Shown here one piece after another: positions 40,866 to 51,322 of a stretch of 64,000 nucleotides of DNA. The position numbers and the translations under genes were made by a program. The notes under the pieces were generated by a model that was given only the letters and a program-made list of their open reading frames with translations, was not told the DNA's origin and made no database searches. The stretch's first letter is position 1. Each line of letters begins with the position of its first letter. Source of the stretch: Prorocentrum cordatum (Eukaryota > Sar > Dinophyceae > Prorocentrales > Prorocentraceae); contig CAUYUJ010022437.1 of NCBI GenBank assembly GCA_963575745.1, forward strand, positions 411,896-475,895, written 5' to 3'.

Positions 40866-41432
40866 TGGGGGCGATTGGTAAGGACTGTGCCCAGGAGGCT
40901 TCAGACTCCGGGGTCCACGGGGGGAGTCCCACCGGCTCCCAGACCCTGGATTCCTTACAGACTGGTTCCCTGTCCAATGCTTTCACTGTGTGGCATAGGC
41001 TGCCAGGGACCCTGCGCGGCTGCGCTGCGCTTTCGGGGTTCCTGCCTGCATGGTTTTCTCTGTGAATTTCTGTTCCTTCATGGATGTGTCGGCCAAAAAA
41101 AATGCTTTCGCTGTGCTTCCCCCCTGAGCCGGTCCCCTACGTCCCTCCCCCCCCCCCCCTTCCAGGGGAGAAGGCCCCCCCCCCCCCCCCCCCCGTGGGC
41201 AGGAGTTCGTCATCGCCATCGATAGGTCGGAGGGCGACAGGCCCCCGACCGCCCCGCCGCGCGCCGGAGACCCTGCGCCTGGGATTGCGTGTCCAGTGAG
41301 ACCTTCGCTGTGATGCGGCAGGCGGGGGAGGGGGCTGAGGAGGGCTGTGGGCGGGAGGAGCAGGAGGAGGAGAAGGAAGCCAGGGAGGGCCATCGGGGTG
41401 AGGACGAGAAGGAGGACGACGAGAACAACAAG

Positions 41433-41437
41433 GGAAG

Positions 41438-41536
<99 letters not shown>

Positions 41537-41945
41537 CGCCGCGGGCGCCCCGCGGAAGTGGCGGCCACAACTAGCTCGCGACCAATTGCATGGCCAGCAT
41601 GCCCACCGCAACCCGTTCGGCGGCCACCACCACAGCGACCGCCACCACCAGCACGACGACCATCACGACCAGCACCACCACCTCGGCCGCGACCACCACC
41701 ACGACTGCTGCGACGACCACCGTGCCGACCGCCGCCTGCCGACTGCCCCCCGCCCCGGGCCCCCTCCCTCGCTCCCTCCCTGCCCCCTGCCGTGCCGCCC
41801 CTGCCGTCGCGCGCGCTTTCCTCCTTCTCCTCCTCCTCCTCCTCCTCCTCCTCCTCTCCTCCTCCTCCTCCCTCCTCCTCCTCCTCATCCTCCTCCTCCT
41901 CCTCTCCTCCTCCTCCTCCTCCTCCTCTCCTCCTCCTGCCCCGAG
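41433..41945 (+). repeat. (GAC)n then (TCC)n
   Basis: GAC repeats (41433-41535) and TCC repeats (41822-41940) flank a stretch of CCACCACCACCACGACGACC-like sequence. The D/T and R/V frames are artefacts. Confidence 0.88.
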
Positions 41946-41949
41946 GGTG

Positions 41950-42900
41950 GGGGCCTGGCACCTGTTCTCATGGTGTCAGCGCCACGCATTCCTCGGGGCA
42001 CACTGTCAGTGTCAATTGCATGCGGCGGCTGGGGGCAGATAAACCGGCTTTCGTCGTTTTTGCACCAGCCACGTGGCACTTTGCCCGTGGCAGCGGCGCG
42101 TTAGCTGCGCTTGTACCAGGCACGGGGAGTGTGCAATTGGTTGGGAAGCAGGGCCATGTGGTCCGTAAGTCCCTTGGGACCTTGTGTCCGTTCACCCTGG
42201 GGTACAAACCCAGTTGCACATGCCATCCGATTCGGCAGGGGTGACGGTCGGGAAGTACTGCGCAGTAGCGCGGTGAACCGGCTGTCCCCCTACGCACCAC
42301 GCCGTCCGGGTTGGGCAGCGAGTCGCTGAGCGACGAGGTATCAGCCTTTCCCCTGACCGTCGGTGCTGGCGCCTGCGGGCCCCTTCCTCCTGTCTGGGAG
42401 GCCGAGGGTGACGGTTGAGCCTCGCTCGCCGTTCACTTCTTGGATCTATGACTCTCATGACATTCCTCCTCTTCCTCCTCCTTCTCTTCATCTTACTCGA
42501 AATATTATGGTGTTGCTGCTGCACGCGGGCCGGCGTGGTTCGGCACCAGGGGGCCGCCGCCAGCTGCTCTGCCAGGGCCTGGTTGCCCCATGGGTGCCGA
42601 GGATTGTCCCCCCCCCCCAAGAAAGAGAAAGAGAGAGAGAGAGAACCCAAAACAACAGTGGTACTCATACTGGGTAAGGGTACAAGTGGCCAGACGAAGA
42701 CGAAAGGCCGAAGACGACCCGAGTGGAAAGGCACTGAACAAACCATGCCGAACATTGTCCGATCGGATATCAAGTGCCATGAACAAGATACAACACTTGT
42801 TGACCTCCTGCATGTAAGAGCACAGTGCGCGGGAGAGGCGTCCACCGCACTGGACAGCACGTATCAGGGGGCACCAGCATACGCGGGAGGAACATTCACA
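41950..42900. other. Mixed sequence, unassigned
   Basis: Contains GGGCCGCCGCCAGCTGC and an AGAGAGAGAGAG run (42628). A frame reading LVDLLHVRAQCAGEASTALD (about 42800) is protein-like but short. It might contain an upstream exon of the PDZ-like gene, which I could not identify. Confidence 0.3.
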
Positions 42901-42904
42901 TTGA

Positions 42905-43440
42905 GTGGTGGTGGAGGGGAGGAGCGGAGGGAAGGGAGGAGGGGAATGGGACAGGGGGCCGGAACGGGAGGAGGAGGAGCAGGAGCGAGGGCGGGAAGGG
43001 AGGCGGAAGAAGGTTGCAAACGAGGCGGTGGGGAAGGTGGAGAAGGTGGAGGGTGTGGAGGTGGGATCACGAGATGGAGGAGCGAGATTATTTGGAGGAG
43101 GAAGACGAGGAGAAGGAGGGGTACGAGGAGAGGACGAGGATGATTTGGAGAAGGAAGACGATTAGGATGATAGTGATGATGACGATGGTGTTGATAATGA
43201 TGATGGTGCACTTGATGGTGATGGTGATGGTGATGGTGATGATGAGGAGGTAGAGGAGGAGAGGAGGATGAGGATGATGATGGTGATGATGCTGATGATG
43301 ATGGTGGTGTTGATGATGCTGAGGATGATGGTGGTGATGACGATGGTAATGATGTTGATGGTGATGATGATGATGATGATGATGATTATGATGATGATGA
43401 TAATGATGATGATGATGTGGATGATGATGCTGATTTTGTT
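42905..43440 (+). repeat. Purine-rich (GGA) passing into (GAT)n
   Basis: GGAGGGGAGG-type sequence to about 43150, then GATGATGGTGATGATGATG to 43440. Not coding. Confidence 0.88.
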
Positions 43441-43489
43441 GTCCCTGCTATGGAAGACCGATGGTCCCCCTGAGCACAAAGCGTTGCAT

Positions 43490-44275
43490 TAGTCAGATGG
43501 TGTCTTGATTGGGCAGTTCGCTGCGCATTCGCATGGACAATTTGACGACAATGTGAAGGCTCAGGAGGAGGGAAAGAGGACGATGACCAGGGGCAAAGAG
43601 AATAGGGAGGCGGAGGAGGAAGAAGAGGAGGAGGAGGAGGAGGAGAAGGTCCAGGACGATGGGCGCGAAGGAGCCATCGGAAGGAGGGCGGCCTGGCCCC
43701 GAACCAGTCATCCACAGTGCTCTCCGGCAGCCCTCCTCGCGTCCCCAGGCCCTCCCCTGCGACGCTGCACTCAGAAAGCTCGACCGCTTCCCTGGGGACA
43801 GGCTTCATCTCCCGACTCGCTGTTGGACGGCTCCATGAGCCCGGACGTTGCCTCAGGAGGCCGAGTGTTGCGAAAAGCCCGCAGTCGTTTTTGTCTTGCG
43901 GCGTCCCGGTCTGCGGGGAGGTCATGTGGGGGCTGCTCGATCCAGAGGTTCGTAGAGGGGGGCTGTCCCAAGGTGGGATTAGGGAACGAGCCGCTCACAT
44001 GTTCTTTTTTGGGGGGACGTTTGGAGCTATTTTCCTCCTAACCCCACCTCTGCTCCAACCCACCTTTCAGTCCCGCCGACCGATGCAACATTGTGCTCCT
44101 CCATCTTGGAGAGGGAACTCGGATGCCCTCCGTGGTCTGCAGTGGTTCTGGGGACGGGGGGGTCAGACGGCTCCGTGCGAACGGCCCTCGACGAAGAGCA
44201 GCATCACCTCCCCCCACACTAGCTGCAATAGACAAGCTGGGCTTCAGGTTTGCTTCATCTAGCTGCGCTCCCAAG
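43490..44275. other. Region upstream of exon A; possible exon near 43940
   Basis: One frame reads LSCGVPVCGEVMWGLLDPE and then meets GAG followed by GTTCGT, a possible donor (about 43948). This could be an upstream exon of the 44.85-51.3 kb gene, but no acceptor or family match supports it. Confidence 0.25.
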
Positions 44276-44279
44276 TACA

Positions 44280-44327
44280 AATCCACACACACACACGCAC
44301 ACACGCACACACACACACGGACACACA

Positions 44328-44383
<56 letters not shown>

Positions 44384-44449
44384 CACACATACGCACACGC
44401 ACACACACGCACACACACACACACACGCATACATACGCACACACACATA

Positions 44450-44545
<96 letters not shown>

Positions 44546-44572
44546 AAGACACAAACACACGCACGCGCGGCA
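44280..44572 (+). repeat. Compound (CA)n/(CACG)n
   Basis: About 290 bp of ACACAC interspersed with two (ACGC)n blocks (about 44327-44370 and 44452-44506). Alternating purine-pyrimidine throughout, a strong Z-DNA candidate. Located about 300 bp upstream of exon A. Confidence 0.92.
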
Positions 44573-44851
44573 TGGCACCTAGTATCTATCCCCAGACACC
44601 CACAGCACGTAAGTACCCCTCGAAGAAGGCACACCTGCCTGCACGAACATTGCCAGCCATTTTGAGTTTCGCGCTGTTCCTTAAAAATGAACGTGCGTTA
44701 CACTAGGCATCAATGTTCTCCCATTCCTGGTGTGCGCTTCCTGCATCTTGGACTTCCTCCGAGGATCGATTGAAGCTAAACGGTGCTCGCCCATTCCGTA
44801 GTCCGTTGGCGTCTTCTTCCATCTTAGACGTATTCCTGACGGTTTGCTCAG

Positions 44852-44938
44852 TCTTCTGGGAGCCCCTTGCGCGGAGGCTTGGCATGGACGTGGACCACTC
44901 GGACGAGCTCGGACTGACGATCTCGCACATCGAGCCGG
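44852..44938 (+). CDS. PDZ-like module gene, exon A (LGMDVDHSD)
   Basis: The frame reads PLARRLGMDVDHSDELGL followed by TISHIEPG and shifts to intron after the first base of the next codon. Leucine-glycine followed by DVDH(S)D matches the first half of a PDZ-like fold common in dinoflagellate multidomain proteins, where a short beta-strand precedes the segment L..WN...P...V..GD. The 3' boundary at 44938 leaves a phase-1 junction that joins exactly to exon B, restoring EPG-G-LLLAKWN. The donor then begins GAGGGG, a GA donor, which dinoflagellates are known to use. The start is uncertain: AG acceptors at 44850-44851 (exon from 44852) and 44875-44876 (exon from 44877) are both possible. No upstream exon was identified. 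Function beyond a probable protein- or lipid-binding module is unknown. Confidence 0.6.
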
Positions 44939-44984
44939 GAGGGGACGGGCGAGAGTACTGGCTCGGCGTCGCGTACTGGAGGGG

Positions 44985-45090
44985 TAATAACTGAGGGGGG
45001 CAGCGAGGGCTGCAGAAAAGGGGCCCTTTTGGGACCCCTCAAAGGGGCGTTTTAGGATACGAAAAAAGGGGCCTCTCGGGCCCGAAAAGT
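44985..45090 (+). repeat. Dispersed repeat with GCAGCGAGGGCTGCAGAAA, copy 2
   Basis: GGGGTAATAACTGAGGGGGG then CAGCGAGGGCTGCAGAAAAG and GGGCCCTTTTGGG. It lies at the 5' end of the proposed intron A-B. The right end is diverged. Confidence 0.55.
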
Positions 45091-45699
45091 TCATGAAACG
45101 ACGCCCGGACTGCAGAGTGTGGGCTCGGCCACGGCCGGAGGCGGGGAGGGGAGGGGAGGGGGCGAGGAGGAGGAGGAACAGTGGACGGAGATCAAACGCT
45201 TTCGGGCTCCAGGCTCCGAGTGGTTCCAGGGGGATTTGAAGGGGCGGTCAAGCAGGGGAGAGGGGGGGGGGGTAGATCGGACGTTCTTGATACGTTTTCG
45301 AGCTCCAGGCTCCACGCGTTTCCAGGGGGAATCTGAAGGGGCGGTCAAGCAGGGATGGTGTGTGTGTGGGGGGGGGAGGGCAGAACAGGGCCAAGAGCAT
45401 TCAGCATCTTCGATCTTCGAGCCTCGACGGTCGAGGTGGGAGGGAGGGGGAGGGGGTGAGAGGGCGGGGCACTGCGCCGACCCGCTGCTGCGGCACATCT
45501 CGCGGCACTCTGGGCACGCGCGAGCTCGAAGGTGGCCTGCCGAGGCGGCGCGGGGGAACAGAGCGGACGGGGCGATTGGGGGGGCGGGGGCCCTGGCCAG
45601 GGGCGGCGCGCTCAGCCCAGATGGCCGCCGCAGGGGCCCGGTACAGTCTCACAGCCCGCCGAGCACCCCGAGACCGACGAGAAGCTGGAAATTCCCGCC

Positions 45700-46130
45700 T
45701 CCTCCTCTTCCCCTTCTCCTCCTCCCTCCTCCTCCTCCTCCTCCTCCCTCCGCCTCCTCCTCATCCTCCTCCTCCTCCTCCTCGTCTCGTCCTCTCCTCC
45801 TCCTTCTCCTCCTCTCCTCCTCTTCCTCTTCCTCTTCCTCCTCCTCCTCCTCCTCGCCCTCCTCCTCCCTCCACCTTTTCCCTCCTCCTGTCCCTCCTCC
45901 TCCTCCTCCCTCCTCCTCCTCCTACTCCCCCTCCTCCTCCTCCTCCTCCTTCTCCTCCTCACCCCCTCCCCCTCCTCCTCCTCCTCCTCCTTCTCCTCCT
46001 CCCCTCTTTCTCCTCCCCCTCCTCCTTCTCCTCCTCCTCCTCCTTGTTCTCCTCCTTCCTCCCCTCCTGCTCCCCTTCCTGCGCCTCATCCTCCTCCGTC
46101 CTCATCCTCCCTCCTCCATCCTCCCCCTCC
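45700..46130 (+). repeat. Long imperfect (TCC)n in intron A-B
   Basis: About 430 bp of TCC with CTTCC and CTCC variants on the coding strand. The poly-S, P and L frames are artefacts. Confidence 0.88.
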
Positions 46131-46532
46131 CGCCCATCTGGGGGGAATCTGGCTCCGTTTCTAATCCCCCGATCGAAAGAACAATCAAGCACACACAGAT
46201 GCCGAAGTGCTAAAACCGCAGGAAGTCTGGGGCTCTACGGCCGGAATGGCACTGCCTTGAAGCGTCGGCCGAATGTCGCTCGCATGCGCAGTTGTGTTGT
46301 AGAGCTCGGACTGGGCTGCTTGCGTCCAGTCCTGGGTGGTAGCCCCAGCCTCCGGCCTCCCTAGCTCCCTGGCCCCTGGCCTCTGGCCTCCCCCCAAGGC
46401 TTCGGACTGCTCGATGCTCGTCGCCGTGGTCATTTCGTCGTGGCCTCCACTGGCCCTCCTCCCCTGGCTTCCGGCCTCGCCGGCCTCCGTTGGCTGCCTG
46501 CCGCCCCACACCCACACCCAGGGGAAGTCGAG

Positions 46533-47325
46533 CCTCCTCCTCCTCCTCCTCCTCCTCCTCCTCCTCCTCCTCCTCCTCCCGGCAATCAAGCCGGAGATGT
46601 CAGTCGTGGAGGCGCGCCGCAACTTCTGCCGAGAGACTACCTGCCCTCGGAGGCCCTTGCGGCCCGGCTTGGGCCCCGCACGAGCTCAGCTTCGCTCGGA
46701 AGGGCTGGTCGCGGGACGAGGGCCAGAGGCAGTGGGGCGGAAGGCCTGCTCCTCGCCAAGTGGAACTCAGACCACCCCGACAAGGCCGTCAAGAGAGGCG
46801 ACTGCATCGTGGAGGTGCGCGGCCTCCAGCTCTTCCGATTCTGTCGTTTTGGAGGGGGATCGGGGGTCGAGGTCTGAGAGTCGAGGTTCGAAGATCGAGG
46901 CGGGTCACCATCGGGGAGGCGGAGAAGGACGAGACGAAGGAGGTCCTCCTCCTCCTTCTCCTTATCCTGCTTCTTGTGTTTCTCCTGCTCCTCCTCCTCC
47001 CCTCCTCCTCCTCCTCCTCCTCCTCCTCCTCCTCCTCCTCCTCCTCCTCGCCCCCCTCCTCCTCTTCATCCTTCTCCCCTTCTTTCCGCTCCTCAGGAGG
47101 AAGATGAGAGGAGGACCTTGGAGGTCCGGGACGTCCTCCACTGGAGGAGGGGGCGTGTCGAGGACCCAGGACCGAGTCGCAAGGATTGGGCCCCGGTGCC
47201 CGTCGAAACGAGCCGGGACGAGACAAAGGTCCCCAGCAATTGGTCGTCCCTGTTTCTTGTGTTTTTCCTGCTTCTCCTCCCCTCCTCCTCCCCCTCCTCC
47301 TCCCCTCCTCCTCCTCCCCGCGAGT
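46533..47325 (+). repeat. Three (TCC)n tracts around exon B
   Basis: Tracts at 46533-46580, 46985-47052 and 47276-47322. GACGAGACAAAGGTCCCCAG then CAATTGGTCGTC occurs at 47217 and in near-identical form at 47350, so the last tract lies between two copies of a short direct repeat. Confidence 0.8.
46744..46814 (+). CDS. PDZ-like module gene, exon B (AKWNSDHPDKAVKRGD)
   Basis: This 71-bp exon completes a glycine codon with exon A and reads LLLAKWNSDHPDKAV then KRGDCIVE. The spacing W-N-x4-P-x2-A-V-x2-G-D-x-I-V-E is the hallmark central stretch of the dinoflagellate PDZ-like modules; cysteine replaces the usual arginine in G-D-R-I. The acceptor is GGAAG followed by G, and the donor is a canonical GT (GAG followed by GTGCGC). 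The reading frame continues without a stop into the intron for about 20 codons, so the boundary rests on the join to exon C. Upstream, the same open frame runs through a (TCC)n tract translated as poly-proline, which I take as intron. Confidence 0.65.
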
Positions 47326-47382
47326 TGTAAGGAGGTTGAAACGAGCTGGGACGAAACAAAGGTCCCCAGCAATTGGTCGTCG

Positions 47383-47510
47383 CTATGAGGGAGACGATAA
47401 AGTGGGGGGTGAGTACACTTCTCCTCGGGCCCGATAGGCCCCCGTTTGGGTCTGAACGGGCCCCTCTTCTGCAGCCCTCGGTGCCCCCCCCACTTATCTC
47501 CCCCCGTTAC
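47383..47510 (-). repeat. Dispersed repeat with GCAGCGAGGGCTGCAGAAG, copy 3
   Basis: On the minus strand it reads GGGGAGATAAGTGGGGGGGG, CACCGAGGGCTGCAGAAGAG and GGGCCC. Its two ends (GAGACGATAAAGTGGGGGG and CCCCCCACTTATCTCCCC) are inverted, suggesting a MITE. It lies within proposed intron B-C. Confidence 0.6.
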
Positions 47511-47869
47511 GCGACGCCCAGCAGCAGCTGGTCGAGAGTTCCGTGGCCCGCAGATCATGAAGACGTCATGATGTGGAACGTCTGAGAGGGGAGGCGGAAG
47601 GTGTCGGGAGGGAGGAAGGGCATCTCTGGCACGCCGCCGCTGCGAGCCCGTCAGCGTGGCTCCCGTCGCTCTTGCTCGGAGGCCTGGGGTTCAGTGAGCG
47701 CGCGCAGCCTGTGGCAGCAGCGGCCCTGCTCGAGCGGCCTTGCCCAGGAGGGCACCCGGCAACGGGATGGCCCACTGCGAGCAGCAGGGAGGGGCCTCCG
47801 AGCGGGCGCGGACACGCCATTCTGCTTTCGGGCGAGGTCCACCGAGGAGTTTCGGTACTTGCCTGTTGG

Positions 47870-48920
47870 TGGACGTGCTTGGTGTATGGTATCGGATACC
47901 ATCGAGGTCTGTTCTTGAAATGCGTGATTTAAGTGTATGCAGTGTGGTTGCGTGGTTGGTGCATATACCCAGTCTGCGTTGCCGACGCTGGTCATGCTTG
48001 TTCGCGGTTGGGGTATGCAAACCTGGTCTATATGGGATGTACTTTCTCGATTCATGTGGCTGGTGTGTGATGGTGAGTGCGCTTGTTGGTGCGCATTTTC
48101 GGTACAGGTTCACCATTTACGTTGCTGGTGTGTGGTGTGTTCCTGATGCCTGGTTGATGGATGTTCACGAATTGGGTTGGTGCTGCCTGTTTCGGGTGCA
48201 TGTCATTCGGGCATGTGTTTGATGCGTGTGTGTGTGTGTGTGTTTATGTGCGTGCGCACGTTGTTGGCATGCGCATTCGCTGCGTGTCCTTGATGCACTT
48301 GCATGATAGTGTGTTACGTCCATTGTTGTTTGCTGTGTTTGGATGGACTGATGTATCTTAGTTGTGTGCATGGTTGTGCAGTGCACTAATGACGTCAAGG
48401 CGTTCTGTGTGCTCGCCATGGTGTGTGTGGGGGGATTCGACGTGCGCTCGTCGTGTCTGGTCTGAATGTATGTGGTTGTGGTTGTGCTTGATGTGTCTTG
48501 TTTGACAAAGCTGCTTATGTGAGTGAATAATGCATATATTCGGTATTTGCTGTTGGTGTAATTGCTTGACTTATGGTATTGATGACTGTTGCTGTTGCTG
48601 CACCCTCTTAGAGTAGCTCCTTGATATACGCTGCAAGCGATATCGGGTGAGGTGTGATGTGTGAGTAAGTGTGTGTCCGCTCTTGTTGCGTGGTCTTGAT
48701 GTGTGATTAGGTGGATGGTCTCGATGCACCCTTTTGGCAGCTGTTCAGGATGTATGCTCTGAAGTTCTCGTGCTCATGTATGTTCTTGGTGCCTGTGCTC
48801 GATGGCCGCTCTTTGTGTCGTGATTGCTCTTGATGTCTGTTAATAGGACATGTGTCCATGCGTGTGCTCGATGCCTGTTCTGGTTCCCTAAAAGCGTTGC
48901 GCTGCAGGGTTGTAATGTAT
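47870..48920 (+). repeat. GT-rich low-complexity with diverged CTTGATGTGTG phrases
   Basis: About 1 kb with many GTGTG runs and loose repeats such as GTGCTTGATGTGTC, GTCTTGATGTGTGA and GTGCTCGATGCCTG. A related 250 bp lies at 49790-50040. No gene seen; it sits in proposed intron B-C. Confidence 0.55.
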
Positions 48921-49079
48921 GTGCCTTAGGGGGGTCCCATCGGCGGAGACGGGGAGCCCGAGGACGTTTGGTCCAGCAGCCGATGCGGCATTCGTTCCGC
49001 TGAATACCTCCGCGTGATTTGCTCAGGAGCCCTGCACTCGCCCCGATGACGGCTACATTTTTTTGGTCTGGGCGGCCGC

Positions 49080-49695
49080 GATCGTGCGCAGAGCATGCAG
49101 TACGGAGTTGGCACACGGCCACGATCCCTTGCGGAACCATCCCTCGTGTTCACACGGCCGTGCTTTCACCCCTGCTACACGGCCATATCCCCAGTAGAAA
49201 ATCCATTGCGGTGCACATGGCCGTTCTCTCACCCCCATCACACGGCCACGAGCCTCAGCAGAACATTCTGTACGGAGGACATGGTCGCGTTGTCACGCTT
49301 GTCCAAGCGGCCACGGTCCTCAGCAAAAAGTTCACTACGGTGCACATGGCCGTGATCCCACCCCTGCCACACGGCCACGATTTGTGTCACAAATGCACTC
49401 TTGGGCACGTGGCCGTCCTCTCGCCCCGGTCACACGGCTGCGATTTTTTCATGAGAAATACATTGCAGGGCACATGGCCGTGCGCTCGCCCCTGTCACAC
49501 GGTTGCGATCCATGAACAGAAACAGGATTGCGGTGCACATGGCCCATGGCCGTGACCACACCCCGGTCACACGGCCATGATTTTTTGCAACTGATACGTT
49601 GCGGTGCACGTGGCCGTGCCCTCATCCCTGTCACACGGCCACGATCCCACGCTGCACATGACCGTGCCCTCACCCTTGTCACATCTAGGAATCCT
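49080..49695 (+). repeat. Minisatellite, about 60-bp units (CACATGGCCGTG...CACACGGCCACGAT)
   Basis: About ten units of TGCACATGGCCGTGCTCTCA, CCCCTGTCACACGGCCACGA and a variable 20-bp link. CATGGCCGTG and CACGGCCATG are inverted within each unit, so each can form a stem-loop. Not coding. Confidence 0.75.
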
Positions 49696-50099
49696 TAGGG
49701 ACACACAGTAATGCACGTTTGGCCTCACCGACCTCCTACTCCTCGACCTGCCTCTTCACCTTTGCTGCTATTAGGGTACTTTGGTGGGGCAGTTGTCTGT
49801 TACCGATGTATGTTCTCGATGTCTGTTCTACATCATGTCTGTGGACAGCGTGACGTGGTGACGTCTGGACGGCATGACGCCTCCATGATGCGTGCGTCTG
49901 TTTGGCACCCCTGTTCCATATGGCTGTTGATCATGGCGGCATTGGACTATGCGGCGTCTCTGCTTGTACGTTGTATGCTTTGTGTGTGAATGTTACGTAG
50001 TCCTGTTGTAAACGTGCGTTCTAAATGAGTGGTGTTTCTGCCTGTTCTTCCTGCACGTTGTGTGTGTATTCACTTCTTGGTGTCTGGCTTTTGCGGGTG

Positions 50100-50540
50100 C
50101 TCATTATGCCGCCATTCGTCGAAGACCCGAGGCGGGATTCCCAAGGAGCGCCGGGTCCGCCGGGTCCCTTGGGGCCCGGCGGCCGCGGCATGCAGCCATG
50201 ATCCGTCGAAGGCGCGAGGCGGGATCCCCAGGAAGCACCCGGACCCTTTGGGGCCCGGCAGGCCACGGCATGCAGTCGTCATGTGTCGGAGATGCGAGTC
50301 GGGACTCCCAGGGATCAGCGGGCGAAGAACGGTATAAAATAAACTTTTTCGCCGTCGGGGACACCTGCCCCTGGGCGGCTGGAAAGTTTATACCCCTACG
50401 GTGCCACCGTAGGGGTACACACTTGCCAGCCGCCCTGGGGCAGGCGCCCCCGACGGCGAACAAGTTTATGCTATGCCGTTCTTCGCCCGTGAAAGGGAGC
50501 GCCGCGGCCCTCTGGCCCGGCGGCTGCGGCCCGCAGGGTG
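50100..50540 (+). repeat. Tandem repeat of 80-90 bp units (GTCGAAG..CGAGGCGGGATTCCC)
   Basis: Three units near 50105, 50195 and 50275 share CATGCAGCCATGATCCGTCG, CGAGGCGGGATCCCCAGGA and TTGGGGCCCGGC. The third is split by a foldback MITE and resumes at GGGAGCGCCGCGGCCC (50495). Confidence 0.7.
50315..50493. mobile_element. Foldback MITE with about 75-bp arms
   Basis: Two long inverted arms (CGGGCGAAGAACGG..., with GCCGTCGGGG and GCCCCTGGGCGGCTGG) meet at the centre near CTACGGTG/CCACCGTAG. It interrupts the third unit of a tandem repeat. The neighbouring units read GATTCCCAAGGAGCGCC and GATCCCCAGGAAGCACC. Removing the element with one AGGGA restores GACTCCCAGGGAGCGCC. AGGGA is therefore a probable 5-bp target duplication (50310-50314 and 50494-50498). 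No open frame. Confidence 0.8.
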
Positions 50541-50639
50541 TGCGCAGCGGGTCGGAGTGCGCGCTTTCTTCTCGTCACGCAGCCTCAGCGCTGCCGAGGA
50601 ACGCGCCGTTGGGAGCTTCGCAGGCAGACGGTGGGAGAG

Positions 50640-50925
50640 GGGGCGGCGGGGCGAGGCGTGAGGGAGGGTGCGTGTGGGGCAGGAGGGAGAGAGGGAGAGA
50701 GAGGGCGGGAGGGATCGAGAGAGGGAGCAGGAGGGCGCGCGAGAGAGAGAGGGAGTGAGAGGGACTGGGAGGGGGAGAGAGAGCGAGAGAGAGAGAGAGG
50801 GAGAGAGAGAGGCAGGAAAAGGGAGAACGAGGGGGAGAGAGATAGAGAAAGAGAGAGAGAGAGAGAGACTGGAAGAGGGAGAGTGAGGAGAGAGGAAAAA
50901 GGGGGAGAGAGAGGCAAAGAGAGAA
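50640..50925 (+). repeat. (GA)n-rich purine tract
   Basis: GAGAGAGAG runs mixed with GGGAG over about 280 bp. E/R frames only. Confidence 0.85.
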
Positions 50926-51271
50926 ACATAATAATTGACTTGAGAGGGGGGAGACGCAGATAGCGAATGGAGGTAGAGATGGAGGGAAATAGTGTGTCTG
51001 GGACGAACGTAGCGATATGCGAGGGGAAGGGGAGAGGCTAGCAGATCCCCCTGGGTTTATGCCGACACCCAGCAACACATCGTCCTCTCCCTTCTCCTCC
51101 CATCCATCCATCCTCTGTGTCTCCCCCCGTCTTTCTTCCTCGTCCGTGGTCCCTCCCTCTCCTCCTCTCTTTCCCCCCCCACATCCTCCTCCCCGCCCTT
51201 CCCCCCTCTCCCGCCTCTGTTCCCCCCCCCCCTCTCCCCCCCCTCCCCCTCCTCCTCCTCGCCCCGCCCAG

Positions 51272-51322
51272 GTCAACGGCGTGACGGGAGACCCGGCCCG
51301 GCTGGTCAACGAGTGCACAAAG
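51272..51322 (+). CDS. PDZ-like module gene, exon C (VNGVTGDPARLVNEC)
   Basis: The exon reads VNGVTGDPARLVNECTK. It follows directly in phase 0 from the GDCIVE end of exon B, giving the classic I-V-E-V-N-G-V junction and the helix that follows (G-D-x3-L-V-x-E-C-x-K). The acceptor is excellent: a long pyrimidine run ending GCCCAG, then G. The donor is probably AAG followed by GAGCGC, a second GA donor; another choice nearby would change the last one or two residues. The final beta-strand of the module (usually L-x-L-x-V-R-R-like) should lie in a later exon, which I could not find. The intron from exon B to C would be about 4.46 kb and is packed with repeats. Confidence 0.65.

Larger units (their letters stand above)
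44939..46743 (+). other. Intron A-B of the PDZ-like gene (GA donor, about 1.8 kb)
   Basis: Begins GAGGGGACGG and ends GGCGGAAG. It contains a copy of the GCAGCGAGGGCTGCAGAA repeat (44985-45090), two related 60-70 bp units near 45205-45350 that share GCTCCAGGCTCC, GC-rich sequence, and a long (TCC)n block from about 45700 to 46130. The pyrimidine strand is the coding strand. No independent gene is supported inside it. Confidence 0.45.
46815..51271 (+). other. Intron B-C of the PDZ-like gene (about 4.5 kb, repeat-filled)
   Basis: Begins GTGCGC and ends with a pyrimidine run and GCCCAG. It holds (TCC)n tracts, a minus-orientation dispersed repeat, a GT-rich low-complexity stretch, the CACGGCC array and a foldback MITE. 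The size and repeat load are consistent with known long dinoflagellate introns. The inference depends on the protein-level join of exons B and C. Confidence 0.45.

Noticed and set aside
44038-44665. Cysteine/valine- and threonine/histidine-rich proteins
   Set aside because: Translations of the compound (CA)n/(CACG)n repeat.
47095-47200. Exon starting EEDERRTLEVRDVLHW after a strong CTCCTCAG acceptor
   Set aside because: It lies between exons B and C, whose direct join already restores the module, and part of the sequence belongs to locally duplicated repeats. It could be an alternative exon but is unsupported.
49080-49695. CRISPR-like array of GGCCGTG palindromes
   Set aside because: Variable unit length, diverged repeats and related links; a minisatellite.
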